Assembly (NCBI GenBank): GCA_032249615.1
Contig: JAVVHH010000034.1
Location: 1 to 29,539, forward strand
Length of the DNA: 29,539 nucleotides
Reading direction: 5' to 3'
Source: JAVVHH01 sp032249615
Lineage (GTDB): Bacteria; Pseudomonadota; Alphaproteobacteria; Acetobacterales; Acetobacteraceae
Below the pieces are notes generated by a model that made no database searches, was not told the origin of the DNA, and worked only from the letters and a program-made list of their open reading frames with translations. Positions within the stretch are counted from its first letter, which is position 1. The number at the start of each line of letters is the position of its first letter. The position numbers and the translations under genes were made by a program. This document shows positions 7,018 through 14,419 of the stretch, one piece after another.

Positions 7018-7911
7018 CTATGCCGCTTGCAGGGCGACGGGGCGATTACCCAAGATCTCGCGCAACCGCTGGGCGGCGGTCTTGCCCTTCAACGCCTCGC
7101 GCCAAACCGCTTCGGCTACCCGTTGGTGGGCGGCGACCGCCTCATCGGCGCCGGTGATCATGGCGACCCCGGTCTGGCTCGTCGGCAGGCCGTCGGCGCG
7201 GAACCCGTTGACAGCAAGGGTCGCCCGGTCGCCAGAGCGGACGATGCTGAATTCGCTCGTGGAGCTGCCGTCCGGCAAGAGGCCGAACTGGAGTCCCATC
7301 GGTTCGGCATCCATCATGTCGGCGATGTTGCCGATCTCGAGGGCTGCAACGCGCTGAGTCTTGTCCCGAAGCGAGGGCGACAGGCTCGCCGCGCCGACCA
7401 GGCCGAGATCGAGGAAGGTCCGGACCGCCGCCTCCGAGATGATCGCGATGATGCCGGGCCGCCGCTGCTGATAGGCCTTCTTGCGGGCTGAGAGCAGGGT
7501 CAGCACCTGTTCGGCGGCCGACCGGGCCGTGGCACGATCGGTGTCGCCCGTCTCTGCCGCCGCCATGAGGCTGTCGGCGAGAACGGAGTCGAAAGCGTCA
7601 GTGGTCGTCAGGAAGCAGATCGAACCGTAGGCCTGCAGGATCTGGTCCGACGCCTCTTCGACCTGCCGAATACGCTCGAAATAGCCGGCGGAGCGGCTGT
7701 AATATTCGACGCCGATCCCGAGTAGCGACAGGGGAGACACTTTGAGGAGCTCGGCCAACCGTTTGACGGTGTCGAGCTTGATGACCTCGCCTTTCTCGTA
7801 TCGGTAGAGGGCGGCACGCGACACGCCCAACCGCGCCGCGATTTCTTCGGCGCGCAGCCCTGACTCGAGCCGATAAGCTCTGAGCTGCTGCCCGATCTCA
7901 GCAAAACGCAT
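7018..7911 (-). CDS. XRE-family transcriptional regulator with unassigned C-terminal domain
   Basis: The N-terminal ~65 residues form a Cro/C1-type helix-turn-helix: IGQQLRAYRLESG, EEIAARLGVSRAALYRYEKGE, TVKRLAELL. The remaining ~230 residues (about 66-297) do not match a domain I can name; they are soluble, alpha/beta-looking, with segments such as RPGIIAIISEAAVRTFLDLGL and GLPTSQTGVAMITG, and could sense a ligand. The ATG at 7911 is preceded by GGAGG; an ATG six codons upstream would lack that site and is rejected. It lies downstream of the isomerase-like gene and 49 bases upstream of the nudix gene on the same strand. Target and effector are unknown. Confidence 0.85.
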   Translation of the reverse strand: MRFAEIGQQLRAYRLESGLRAEEIAARLGVSRAALYRYEKGEVIKLDTVKRLAELLKVSPLSLLGIGVEYYSRSAGYFERIRQVEEASDQILQAYGSICFLTTTDAFDSVLADSLMAAAETGDTDRATARSAAEQVLTLLSARKKAYQQRRPGIIAIISEAAVRTFLDLGLVGAASLSPSLRDKTQRVAALEIGNIADMMDAEPMGLQFGLLPDGSSTSEFSIVRSGDRATLAVNGFRADGLPTSQTGVAMITGADEAVAAHQRVAEAVWREALKGKTAAQRLREILGNRPVALQAA

Positions 7912-7952
7912 GATGCCTCCACCAACCAACAGGATGCATCGTAAGCCTGCGT

Positions 7953-7980
7953 GGTTTACAAAATGTGACTACTACGTCAA
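7953..7980 (-). promoter_or_regulatory. Possible promoter/operator region of the XRE regulator
   Basis: In the 114-base gap upstream of the regulator, the minus strand shows TTGACG (complement of 7975-7980), a good -35 match, and a weak -10 TAAACC 16 bases later. The same stretch has GTTTAC and GTCAAAC as imperfect inverted half-sites, which could bind the regulator itself. This rests on pattern only. Confidence 0.22.
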
Positions 7981-8025
7981 ACGCTGCGGAAGAACTGATC
8001 GTTTTTGATCCCAAACCTCGAATTC

Positions 8026-8799
8026 CTACACACGGTATCGCTCGCGCCAGGCGAGTCCTGCCTTCGTATCACCCGCGGGACGATACTCGCACCCTACCCA
8101 GCCGGTGTAGCCGAGCGCGTCAATCTGATGGAAGACATACTCCCAGCCGATCTCGCCTGTGCCGGGCTCATGGCGATCGGGCACGTCGGCGATCTGCATG
8201 TGCGCGATGACCGGCATCAGCGCGGCCATGCGCTTCGTCACGTCTCCTTCGGTCACCTGGCAGTGGTAGACGTCGAATTGCAGCCCGACGCGGTCGGGAC
8301 CGAGGGCCTCGCAGATCGCGGCGCCCTGCGCCATCGTGTTCAGATGAAAACCAGGCATGTCGCGGTGGTTGATGGGCTCGATCACCAGGCGGACGCCGGC
8401 CTGGCTCGCATGTTCGGCGGCCCAGGCAAGGTTCGCGGCGTAGGTCGCCGCAGCGGTGACCGGCGAGACTTCCTTCGGGATGCCCGCCATGACGTGCAAT
8501 AGCCGGTTTCCGAGCACGCCGGTCACGTCCAGGGCGCGCTTGATGCCTTCTTGGAACTCCTGCTGCCGGCCGGGGAGGCTCGCTGTCCCGCGTTCGCCTT
8601 TGTCCCACTGACCCGGCGGAGCGTTGAAGAGGATCTGCTGCAGCCCATTGGCGTCCAGACGGCGGCGGATCTCGGCCGTGTCGTAGTCGAAGGGGAACAG
8701 GAACTCCACTCCCTTGAAGCCGGCTTCCGCCGCCTTGTCGAAGCGGTCGAGGAAATCGACTTCGTTGAACATCATGGACAGATTGGCGCAAAGCCGCAT
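8026..8799 (-). CDS. hyi: Hydroxypyruvate isomerase-like TIM-barrel protein
   Basis: This belongs to the xylose isomerase-like TIM barrel superfamily, closest by pattern to hydroxypyruvate isomerase / 2-oxo-tetronate isomerase (Hyi/OtnI). The probable metal site is visible: E141 (VIEPINHRDMPGF), D176 with H179 (QFDVYHCQ), Q202 and E238 (GCEYRP). The C-terminal YRP-x3-T-x2-GL-x-W pattern is characteristic of Hyi/OtnI. Length 257 is normal. The ATG at 8799 has Shine-Dalgarno CGGAGG eight bases upstream. No glyoxylate carboligase, tartronate semialdehyde reductase or tetronate kinase gene is nearby, so which of the two isomerisations it performs is undecided. Confidence 0.82.
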   Translation of the reverse strand: MRLCANLSMMFNEVDFLDRFDKAAEAGFKGVEFLFPFDYDTAEIRRRLDANGLQQILFNAPPGQWDKGERGTASLPGRQQEFQEGIKRALDVTGVLGNRLLHVMAGIPKEVSPVTAAATYAANLAWAAEHASQAGVRLVIEPINHRDMPGFHLNTMAQGAAICEALGPDRVGLQFDVYHCQVTEGDVTKRMAALMPVIAHMQIADVPDRHEPGTGEIGWEYVFHQIDALGYTGWVGCEYRPAGDTKAGLAWRERYRV

Positions 8800-8807
8800 G
8801 GGATAGA

Positions 8808-8826
8808 CCTCCGATTGCGGCGGAGG
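8808..8826 (-). promoter_or_regulatory. Hairpin that would pair the Shine-Dalgarno site of hyi
   Basis: CCTCCG at 8808-8813 and CGGAGG at 8821-8826 form a 6-bp GC-rich inverted repeat with a 7-base loop. In the hyi mRNA the 3' arm is the Shine-Dalgarno CGGAGG itself, so folding would hide it. It is short, and chance in GC-rich DNA cannot be excluded. Confidence 0.3.
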
Positions 8827-8874
8827 CTACCGTCGCCGGCGCAGCACTGCAAAGTTGCGCAGGGAGGACTGCGG

Positions 8875-9999
8875 GTGTTACCGCGGCCCATGCGCGCGCC
8901 CAACGATGTGATGACCGAACGCATCCTGATGGGTTTGCTGGTCGCAGGGCTGGCGATTGGCTGCTGGCTCGTGCTGGCACCCTTCCTTTCGGCGGTCCTT
9001 TGGGCAGCCATTCTCGTCTACACGACCTGGCCGGTGTTCCGCTGGATCGTGCGCCGCCTGCACTTTCGCGATAGCTGGGCTGCGGGCGTGATGGTCACAC
9101 TGACCGCGGTGCTGATCGTGCTGCCGCTGGCGCTGGTCGCGCCCGCCGGGGCGGACGATGCCCAGATGCTCCGACGCGTGGTCGAAGGCGAGGTCGCGCG
9201 CGGCTTGCCGAACGCGCCGGAATGGCTCGAGCGGGTGCCGGCGATCGGTCCGACTTTCGCCGAATACTGGAACAGTTGGGCGGCCGATCTGAGCGCAGTT
9301 GGCGATACGCTACGGCCCTATCTCGGGATGATCTTCGAGAGCGGGTTAAAGATCCTGCTCAGTGTCGCCGGTGGCTTGCTGCAGTTCGTGCTCGCGCTGG
9401 TGGTTGCGTTCTTCTTCTATGCCTCCGGCGACGTCCTGGCGGCCAGCTTGACCCGGATCGTCGGCCGGATCGCGGGCGAGCGGGCGCCGCGGCTGATCGA
9501 GGTCACCGGGGCGACGATCCGCGGCACGGTGTATGGCATCCTCGGCACCGCGATCGTGCAAGGGTTCCTGACCGCATTCGGGCTCTGGATATCGGGCGTG
9601 CCGCGGGCGGTGCTGCTCGGCGCGGTGGCCGGGTTCATCGCGGTGCTCCCGATCGGCGCGCCTGTCGTCTGGATCCCGGCCGCGCTGTGGCTGCTGAGCA
9701 CCGGCCACACGGGGTGGGGCATTTTCTTGGGGGCTTATGGGCTGTTGATCATCAGCGGATCGGACAACGTGATTCGGCCGTATTTCATCGCGCGGGGCGC
9801 GAAGTTGCCGTTTCTGCTCACGATCCTCGGCGTGCTCGGCGGCGCATTGGCGTTCGGGCTGCTGGGCGTGTTTCTGGGGCCAGTGCTGCTCGGGGTTGCG
9901 TTCACGCTCGTGGCGGAGTTTTCCGGCGACTCCACCGCCGCTTTTTCGGCGTTCCGTCCGGCCGTGAAGGTGCGGGTGCTCGGCGATCGGGAGCATTGA
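8875..9999 (+). CDS. AI-2E family transporter (PerM-type membrane protein)
   Basis: A polytopic inner-membrane protein of the AI-2E exporter/PerM family (formerly UPF0118). Hydrophobic segments lie near residues 15-50 and 70-95, followed by a soluble loop (about 95-155), then further segments to about residue 350, giving roughly eight membrane spans. Family hallmarks include the long GTVYGILGTAIVQG segment, the PIGAPVVWIP motif and SDNVIRPYFIARGAKLPF. The start is chosen as GTG 8875 because AGGGAGGA lies seven bases upstream; ATG 8890 and ATG 8911 are alternatives without such a site. Members have been linked to autoinducer-2 export or Na+/H+ antiport, but the substrate here is unknown. It lies 50 bases upstream of the ABC importer genes. 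Confidence 0.85.
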   Translation: MLPRPMRAPNDVMTERILMGLLVAGLAIGCWLVLAPFLSAVLWAAILVYTTWPVFRWIVRRLHFRDSWAAGVMVTLTAVLIVLPLALVAPAGADDAQMLRRVVEGEVARGLPNAPEWLERVPAIGPTFAEYWNSWAADLSAVGDTLRPYLGMIFESGLKILLSVAGGLLQFVLALVVAFFFYASGDVLAASLTRIVGRIAGERAPRLIEVTGATIRGTVYGILGTAIVQGFLTAFGLWISGVPRAVLLGAVAGFIAVLPIGAPVVWIPAALWLLSTGHTGWGIFLGAYGLLIISGSDNVIRPYFIARGAKLPFLLTILGVLGGALAFGLLGVFLGPVLLGVAFTLVAEFSGDSTAAFSAFRPAVKVRVLGDREH

Positions 10000-10049
10000 C
10001 GCGAGCCGAGGTTAGACAGCGCGCTCCTTCTGCTCGATAGTTGCTGCAG

Positions 10050-11036
10050 ATGCTCACACTCATTCTGTCCCGCCTCGCGCAGGCGGTGCCCGTGCTTTTG
10101 GTGGTCGGCCTGATCGCGTTCGCGATGTTCAAGTTCGTCGGCGACCCCGTCACGATCATGCTCGGCACGACCTACACCGAGCAGGAAAAGATCGACCTGA
10201 TCCACCATCTCGGCCTCGATCAGCCCTTCGTAGTCCAATACGCGCGCTTCATGTGGGACGCAGTGCATGGCGAGTTCGGGGTCAGTTATCGGCTAGCCCG
10301 ACCGGTTATGGACCTGCTGATCGAGCGGGCGCCGGCCACGCTCGAATTGGCCTTCGTCGCCTCCCTGTTCGCGCTCGTCGTGGGTGTGCCGATGGGCGTC
10401 TACACCGGCATCTACCGCAACCGCGTCCTGTCCCGCGTCTTTATGGTCATCAGCCTCGTCGGGGTGAGCCTGCCGACCTTTCTGATCGGCATTCTGCTCA
10501 TCCTGGTTTTCAGCGTGCAATTGGGCCTGCTGCCGAGCTTCGGGCGGGGGCAGGTCGTGAAGGTCGGATTTTGGACAACCGGCTTCCTCACCGCATCCGG
10601 CCTACAGGCCCTGGTGCTGCCGTCGGTGACGCTGGGCTTGTTCCAGATGACGCTGATCATGCGGCTGGTGCGGTCGGAGATGCTGGAGGTGCTGCGCTCG
10701 GACTACGTGAAGTTCGCCCGGGCGCGCGGGATCTCGAACCGGGCGATCTACTTCGGGCACGCGCTCAAGAACACGCTGGTCCCCGTGATCACCATAATCG
10801 GCCTGCAGATCGGCGGCATCATCGCCTTTTCGATCGTGACCGAAACAGTGTTTCAGTGGCCGGGAATGGGGCTGCTGTTCATCCAATCCGTCCAGGTGGC
10901 CGACATTCCGGTGATGGCGGCTTACCTGATGCTCATCTCCGTCGTGTTCGTCGTCATCAACCTGATCGTGGACCTGCTCTACTTCGCCGTCGACCCAAGG
11001 CTGCGGCTGTCTCGCGGCGGGAGGGCCCAGGCATGA
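10050..11036 (+). CDS. dppB: Dpp/Opp-type ABC transporter permease (DppB-like)
   Basis: A 328-residue inner-membrane permease of the peptide/nickel/opine ABC importer family. An N-terminal membrane span (LAQAVPVLLVVGLIAF) is followed by the DP...LG...DLIHHLGLDQP periplasmic loop and five further spans. The EAA loop that contacts the ATPases is at DYVKFARARGISNRAIYFGHALKN. The ATG at 10050 is preferred over the TTG three codons earlier. The stop overlaps the dppC ATG. No substrate-binding protein gene precedes it, so substrate (dipeptide, oligopeptide, glutathione, nickel or other) cannot be assigned; the symbol denotes family only. Confidence 0.88.
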   Translation: MLTLILSRLAQAVPVLLVVGLIAFAMFKFVGDPVTIMLGTTYTEQEKIDLIHHLGLDQPFVVQYARFMWDAVHGEFGVSYRLARPVMDLLIERAPATLELAFVASLFALVVGVPMGVYTGIYRNRVLSRVFMVISLVGVSLPTFLIGILLILVFSVQLGLLPSFGRGQVVKVGFWTTGFLTASGLQALVLPSVTLGLFQMTLIMRLVRSEMLEVLRSDYVKFARARGISNRAIYFGHALKNTLVPVITIIGLQIGGIIAFSIVTETVFQWPGMGLLFIQSVQVADIPVMAAYLMLISVVFVVINLIVDLLYFAVDPRLRLSRGGRAQA

Positions 11037-11944
11037 GAGCGCTCGCGCGCGCCTGGGACAGCGATGTCGTTTACAGCTTCCGGCGCACGCCGGTGGCCGT
11101 CATATCGGCGGCCATCCTGCTTGCGCTGGTCATCGGCGCGGTGTTCTGCCGGTGGATCGCGCCGTTCGATCCCTACGATCTCGCCAGCCTCAACCTGATG
11201 GACAGCTTCCAGCCGCCCGCCTTCATGCCGGAGGGCACGACCGCGCATTGGCTCGGGACGGACGATCAGGGGCGGGACATGCTCTCGGCCATCCTTTACG
11301 GCGCTCGCCTCAGCTTCGTCGTCGGCCTCTCCTCCGTGCTGTTCGCGGTCGTCGTCGGCGTCGTCGTGGGCTTGGTCGCGGGCTATGTCGGCGGGTCCGC
11401 CGATGCCGCGCTGATGCGGCTTGCCGACGTGCAGCTCTCGTTCCCCGCGATCCTCATCGCCCTGCTGATCGATGGCGTGGTGAGCGTCTCCCTCCCCATC
11501 GCGATGCGGGAGGGCGTTCAGGTCTATGTGCTAATCTTTGCAATCGGGGTGTCGTTCTGGCCGCAATTCGCCCGCACCGTCCGTGGGTCGACGCTGGTCG
11601 AGCGCGGGAAGGAGTACGTCATGGCGGCCCAGGTGATCGGGCTGTCGTCGCCGCGCATCCTGCTGACGCACATCTTGCCGAACGTGCTCGGCCCCGTGCT
11701 CGTCATCGCGACGCTCAGCCTAGGGCTCGCCATCATCTCGGAGGCGACGCTCTCCTATCTTGGAGTCGGCCTGCCGCCGACCCAGCCTTCGGTGGGGACA
11801 CTGATTCGAGTGGGTAACGACTTTCTCTACAGCGGCGAGTGGTGGATCGCACTGTTCCCCGGCATCGCGCTGCTTCTGATCGTGCTGTCGATCAACCTGC
11901 TGGGCGACTGGCTGCGCGATGCGCTGAACCCGAGGCTGCGCTGA
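11033..11944 (+). CDS. dppC: Dpp/Opp-type ABC transporter permease (DppC-like)
   Basis: Second permease of the importer, 303 residues. It has the N-terminal cytoplasmic segment and first span (AVISAAILLALVIGAVF) followed by a periplasmic region with HWLGTDDQGRDMLSAILYGAR, the standard DppC/OppC signature. Five further spans follow; the EAA loop is VERGKEYVMAAQVIGLSSPRI. The C-terminus GDWLRDALNPRLR is also typical. Shine-Dalgarno GGCGGGAGGG lies about ten bases before the ATG at 11033, which overlaps the dppB stop as ATGA. The stop overlaps the dppD start by one base (TGATG). Confidence 0.92.
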   Translation: MRALARAWDSDVVYSFRRTPVAVISAAILLALVIGAVFCRWIAPFDPYDLASLNLMDSFQPPAFMPEGTTAHWLGTDDQGRDMLSAILYGARLSFVVGLSSVLFAVVVGVVVGLVAGYVGGSADAALMRLADVQLSFPAILIALLIDGVVSVSLPIAMREGVQVYVLIFAIGVSFWPQFARTVRGSTLVERGKEYVMAAQVIGLSSPRILLTHILPNVLGPVLVIATLSLGLAIISEATLSYLGVGLPPTQPSVGTLIRVGNDFLYSGEWWIALFPGIALLLIVLSINLLGDWLRDALNPRLR

Positions 11945-12933
11945 TGGCGGCCCTGCTCGAGGTGGACCAGCTCTCCGTCGAGTTCGTGACCCGGCGCGGG
12001 CGCTTGCTAGCGCTCGACGGCGTCGATTTCTCCATCGCGGCGGGCGAGGTGCTCGGAGTCGTGGGCGAGAGCGGGGCGGGCAAATCGCTGACCGGCGCGG
12101 CCATCATCGGCTTGCTCGAGAAGCCCGGCCGGATCCGCGCCGGCCAGATCCGGTTCGACGGCAAGCGCATCGACGACCTCTCGCCTGATGGCATGCGCGG
12201 CATCCGCGGCAAGCAGATCGGCGCGATCTTCCAGGACCCGCTGACGACGCTCAACCCGCTCTATACGGTGGGACGGCAATTGGCGGAGACGATCCAAACC
12301 CACTTGCCGCTCTCGGACGCGGACGCGCGGGCACGGGCGATCTCGTGGCTGGAGAGGGTGGGTATTCCGGCTGCGGCGCGGCGGATCGACTCCTATCCGC
12401 ATGAGTTCTCCGGCGGCATGCGCCAGCGTGTGGTGATCGCGCTGGCGCTCTGCACCGAGCCGCGTCTGGTCGTCGCCGACGAGCCGACGACCGCACTCGA
12501 CGTCTCGATCCAGGCACAGATCATCGGCTTGCTGAAGGAGCTGACGCGCGAGCACGGCACGGCTGTCATGCTCGTGACCCACGACATGGGGGTGATCGCC
12601 GAGACAGCCGACCGGGTTGCGGTCATGTATGCCGGACGGGTCATCGAGATCGGGCCGGTCGCCGACATCGTCCAACGGCCGTCGCATCCCTACACGCAGG
12701 GCTTGATGGACAGTATCCCGGCGCTGGACCGCCGGTTGGCCCGGCTGCGCCAGATCGACGGGGCGATGCCGCGGCTGAACGCGATCCCGCCAGGCTGCCC
12801 GTACAACCCGCGCTGCCCCAAAGTGTTCGACCGATGCGTGCGCGACCGGCCTGGCCTGATGCCGGCGCGGGCGACCCGAGCCGCGTGCTGGCTGTATGCG
12901 CCCGAGACGGTCGGGGAGGGCGCACATGGTTGA
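11944..12933 (+). CDS. dppD: Dpp/Opp-type ABC transporter ATPase (DppD-like)
   Basis: First ATPase of the importer, 329 residues. Walker A is GESGAGKS near residues 40-47, the Q-loop is FQDPLTTLNP, the signature is FSGGMRQRV, Walker B is LVVADEPTTALD, and the H-loop is VTHD. The C-terminal oligopeptide-transporter extension contains a cysteine cluster (CPYNPRCP, DRC, AACW) that in DppD relatives binds an iron-sulfur cluster. It powers uptake through the DppB/DppC pair at the inner membrane. The ATG at 11944 shares one base with the dppC stop, and the end overlaps dppF by eight bases. Confidence 0.93.
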   Translation: MAALLEVDQLSVEFVTRRGRLLALDGVDFSIAAGEVLGVVGESGAGKSLTGAAIIGLLEKPGRIRAGQIRFDGKRIDDLSPDGMRGIRGKQIGAIFQDPLTTLNPLYTVGRQLAETIQTHLPLSDADARARAISWLERVGIPAAARRIDSYPHEFSGGMRQRVVIALALCTEPRLVVADEPTTALDVSIQAQIIGLLKELTREHGTAVMLVTHDMGVIAETADRVAVMYAGRVIEIGPVADIVQRPSHPYTQGLMDSIPALDRRLARLRQIDGAMPRLNAIPPGCPYNPRCPKVFDRCVRDRPGLMPARATRAACWLYAPETVGEGAHG

Positions 12934-13942
12934 CGCCGTGCTCCAGGCCGAGAACGTCACCCGGCGGTTCGACGTGTCGCGCCCCTGGCTGCAGCGGGCC
13001 ATCTCACGTGAGCCCAAGCAGAGCCTGCGCGCGGTCGACGACGTGTCGTTTTCGATCGCGAAGGGGCAGACGCTGTCCCTGGTCGGGGAGAGCGGCTGCG
13101 GCAAGTCCACCATCGCGCGGCTGGCGGTCGGGCTCTATCCGCCGAGCGAAGGGCGGATGTTGTTCGAGGGGCAGTCGCTGTCGGCCGCGCGCGCGCAGCC
13201 GGAGCTGCGGCGCCGGATGAACATGATCTTCCAGGACCCCTACGCTTCGCTCAACCCGCGTTGGCGGGTGCGCGACATCGTGGCCGAGCCGCTGCGGGCA
13301 TTCGGCATCCTGACCGGGCGCCAGGCCGTCACCGAACGGGTCGGCCAGTTGCTGGAGCAGGTCGGGCTTTCCGCGCGCGACGGCGAGAAGTTCCCGCATG
13401 AGTTCAGCGGCGGGCAGCGGCAGCGCATCAGCATCGCCCGCGCGCTCTCGAGCGAGCCCGACTTTCTGGTGGCCGACGAGCCGACGTCGGCGCTAGACGT
13501 CTCGGTCCAGGCGCAAATCCTGAATCTGCTGCGTGAGCTGCAGGAGCGGATGCAGCTGACCTACCTGTTCATCAGCCATAACTTGGCGGTGGTGCGCCAC
13601 GTCTCGGACCAGCTGGGCGTGATGTATCTCGGCCGCATCGTCGAGATCGGACCGGGCGAGAGCATCTTCTCCAACCCGCGCCACCCTTATACGCGGCTCC
13701 TGCTGGACGCGATCCCGGACCTCGCGATGACGGGTCGGGCCCGCACGCCGGTGGGCGGCGAAGTGCCGAGCCCGATCGATCCGCCGTCGGGATGCACGTT
13801 CCACCCGCGCTGCCCGTTCGCAAACGCGCGGTGCAGTGCCGAACGGCCGGGTTACACGATCGATGGCGCGGTCAGCGTTGCGTGCCACGCGGTCGAGGAA
13901 CGGCGGCTGCCGCCTCGGGAAAGCACCGCCGGACTGGCATGA
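12926..13942 (+). CDS. dppF: Dpp/Opp-type ABC transporter ATPase (DppF-like)
   Basis: Second ATPase of the importer, 338 residues. It has the DppF-type N-terminus (VTRRFDV...LRAVDDVSFSI), Walker A GESGCGKS, Q-loop FQDPYASLNPRW, signature FSGGQRQRI, Walker B FLVADEPTSALD and H-loop ISHN. The C-terminal extension has CTFHPRCPFANARC, the second cysteine cluster of this family. All ATPase residues look intact. The ATG at 12926 lies inside the end of dppD. The last codons overlap the yraN start as ATGA, so a transporter ATPase and a nuclease-fold protein appear translationally coupled. Confidence 0.93.
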   Translation: MVDAVLQAENVTRRFDVSRPWLQRAISREPKQSLRAVDDVSFSIAKGQTLSLVGESGCGKSTIARLAVGLYPPSEGRMLFEGQSLSAARAQPELRRRMNMIFQDPYASLNPRWRVRDIVAEPLRAFGILTGRQAVTERVGQLLEQVGLSARDGEKFPHEFSGGQRQRISIARALSSEPDFLVADEPTSALDVSVQAQILNLLRELQERMQLTYLFISHNLAVVRHVSDQLGVMYLGRIVEIGPGESIFSNPRHPYTRLLLDAIPDLAMTGRARTPVGGEVPSPIDPPSGCTFHPRCPFANARCSAERPGYTIDGAVSVACHAVEERRLPPRESTAGLA

Positions 13943-14316
13943 TCGGCCCCCGCCCGGCCCGGGGCCGCGCCGCCCAGCGCCGAGGCGTTGACGCGGAGGG
14001 GGCGGCGGGCGCGGCGCTCGAGCGCGATGGCTGGACCGTCTACGCGAGGCGACTGCGCACGGCGGCCGGCGAGATCGACCTGGTGGCCGAGCGCGACGGG
14101 TTGCTGGCCTTCGTGGAGGTCAAAGCGCGGCCGACCCTGGCGGGCGCGGCCGGGTCGCTCGGTCCGCGCCAGCGGGCCCGGCTGCTGGCGGCCGCCGAGA
14201 TCGCGCTCGCCGCCAATCCGGGCTGGGGCGCCGCCGGCATCCGCTTCGACGTGCTGCTGGTCGATGCCACTGGCGCGGTACGCCGGATCGAGGATGCGTT
14301 CCGTTTGGAAGCATAG
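13939..14316 (+). CDS. yraN: YraN family (UPF0102) nuclease-fold protein
   Basis: A 125-residue cytoplasmic protein with the UPF0102 core, which has a restriction-endonuclease-like/Holliday-junction-resolvase fold. The motif GEIDLVAERDGLLAFVEVKAR gives the metal and catalytic candidates D47, E60 and K62, preceded by a basic, Arg-rich N-terminus. The biological role of the family is not settled; endonuclease activity is inferred from the fold. In many proteobacteria yraN sits beside rsmI and a lipoprotein gene, but here it is fused by an ATGA overlap to dppF and followed by serC. The start is fixed by that overlap. Confidence 0.87.
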   Translation: MIGPRPARGRAAQRRGVDAEGAAGAALERDGWTVYARRLRTAAGEIDLVAERDGLLAFVEVKARPTLAGAAGSLGPRQRARLLAAAEIALAANPGWGAAGIRFDVLLVDATGAVRRIEDAFRLEA

Positions 14317-14318
14317 CG

Positions 14319-14406
14319 GACCCGGTGCTTGTTCCCCTCGCGCCCGAGCAGGGCTACAACCCCGCCGGGTCACGTTCCCCCCATCCGGGACGCATCGCTT
14401 CCGGAA
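14319..14406 (+). promoter_or_regulatory. Structured leader upstream of serC
   Basis: The 103-base gap between yraN and serC can fold. GACCCGGTG (14319-14327) pairs with CGCCGGGTC (14363-14371), nine pairs with one G-U, enclosing a smaller GCCC/GGGC hairpin (14342-14354). A second stem pairs TCCGG (14384-14388) with CCGGA just before the Shine-Dalgarno region GGAAAGGGAGAG. A conserved RNA motif upstream of alphaproteobacterial serC genes has been reported; I cannot confirm that this is a member. A terminator-like or regulatory leader is plausible. Confidence 0.35.
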
Positions 14407-14419
14407 AGGGAGAGCGACA

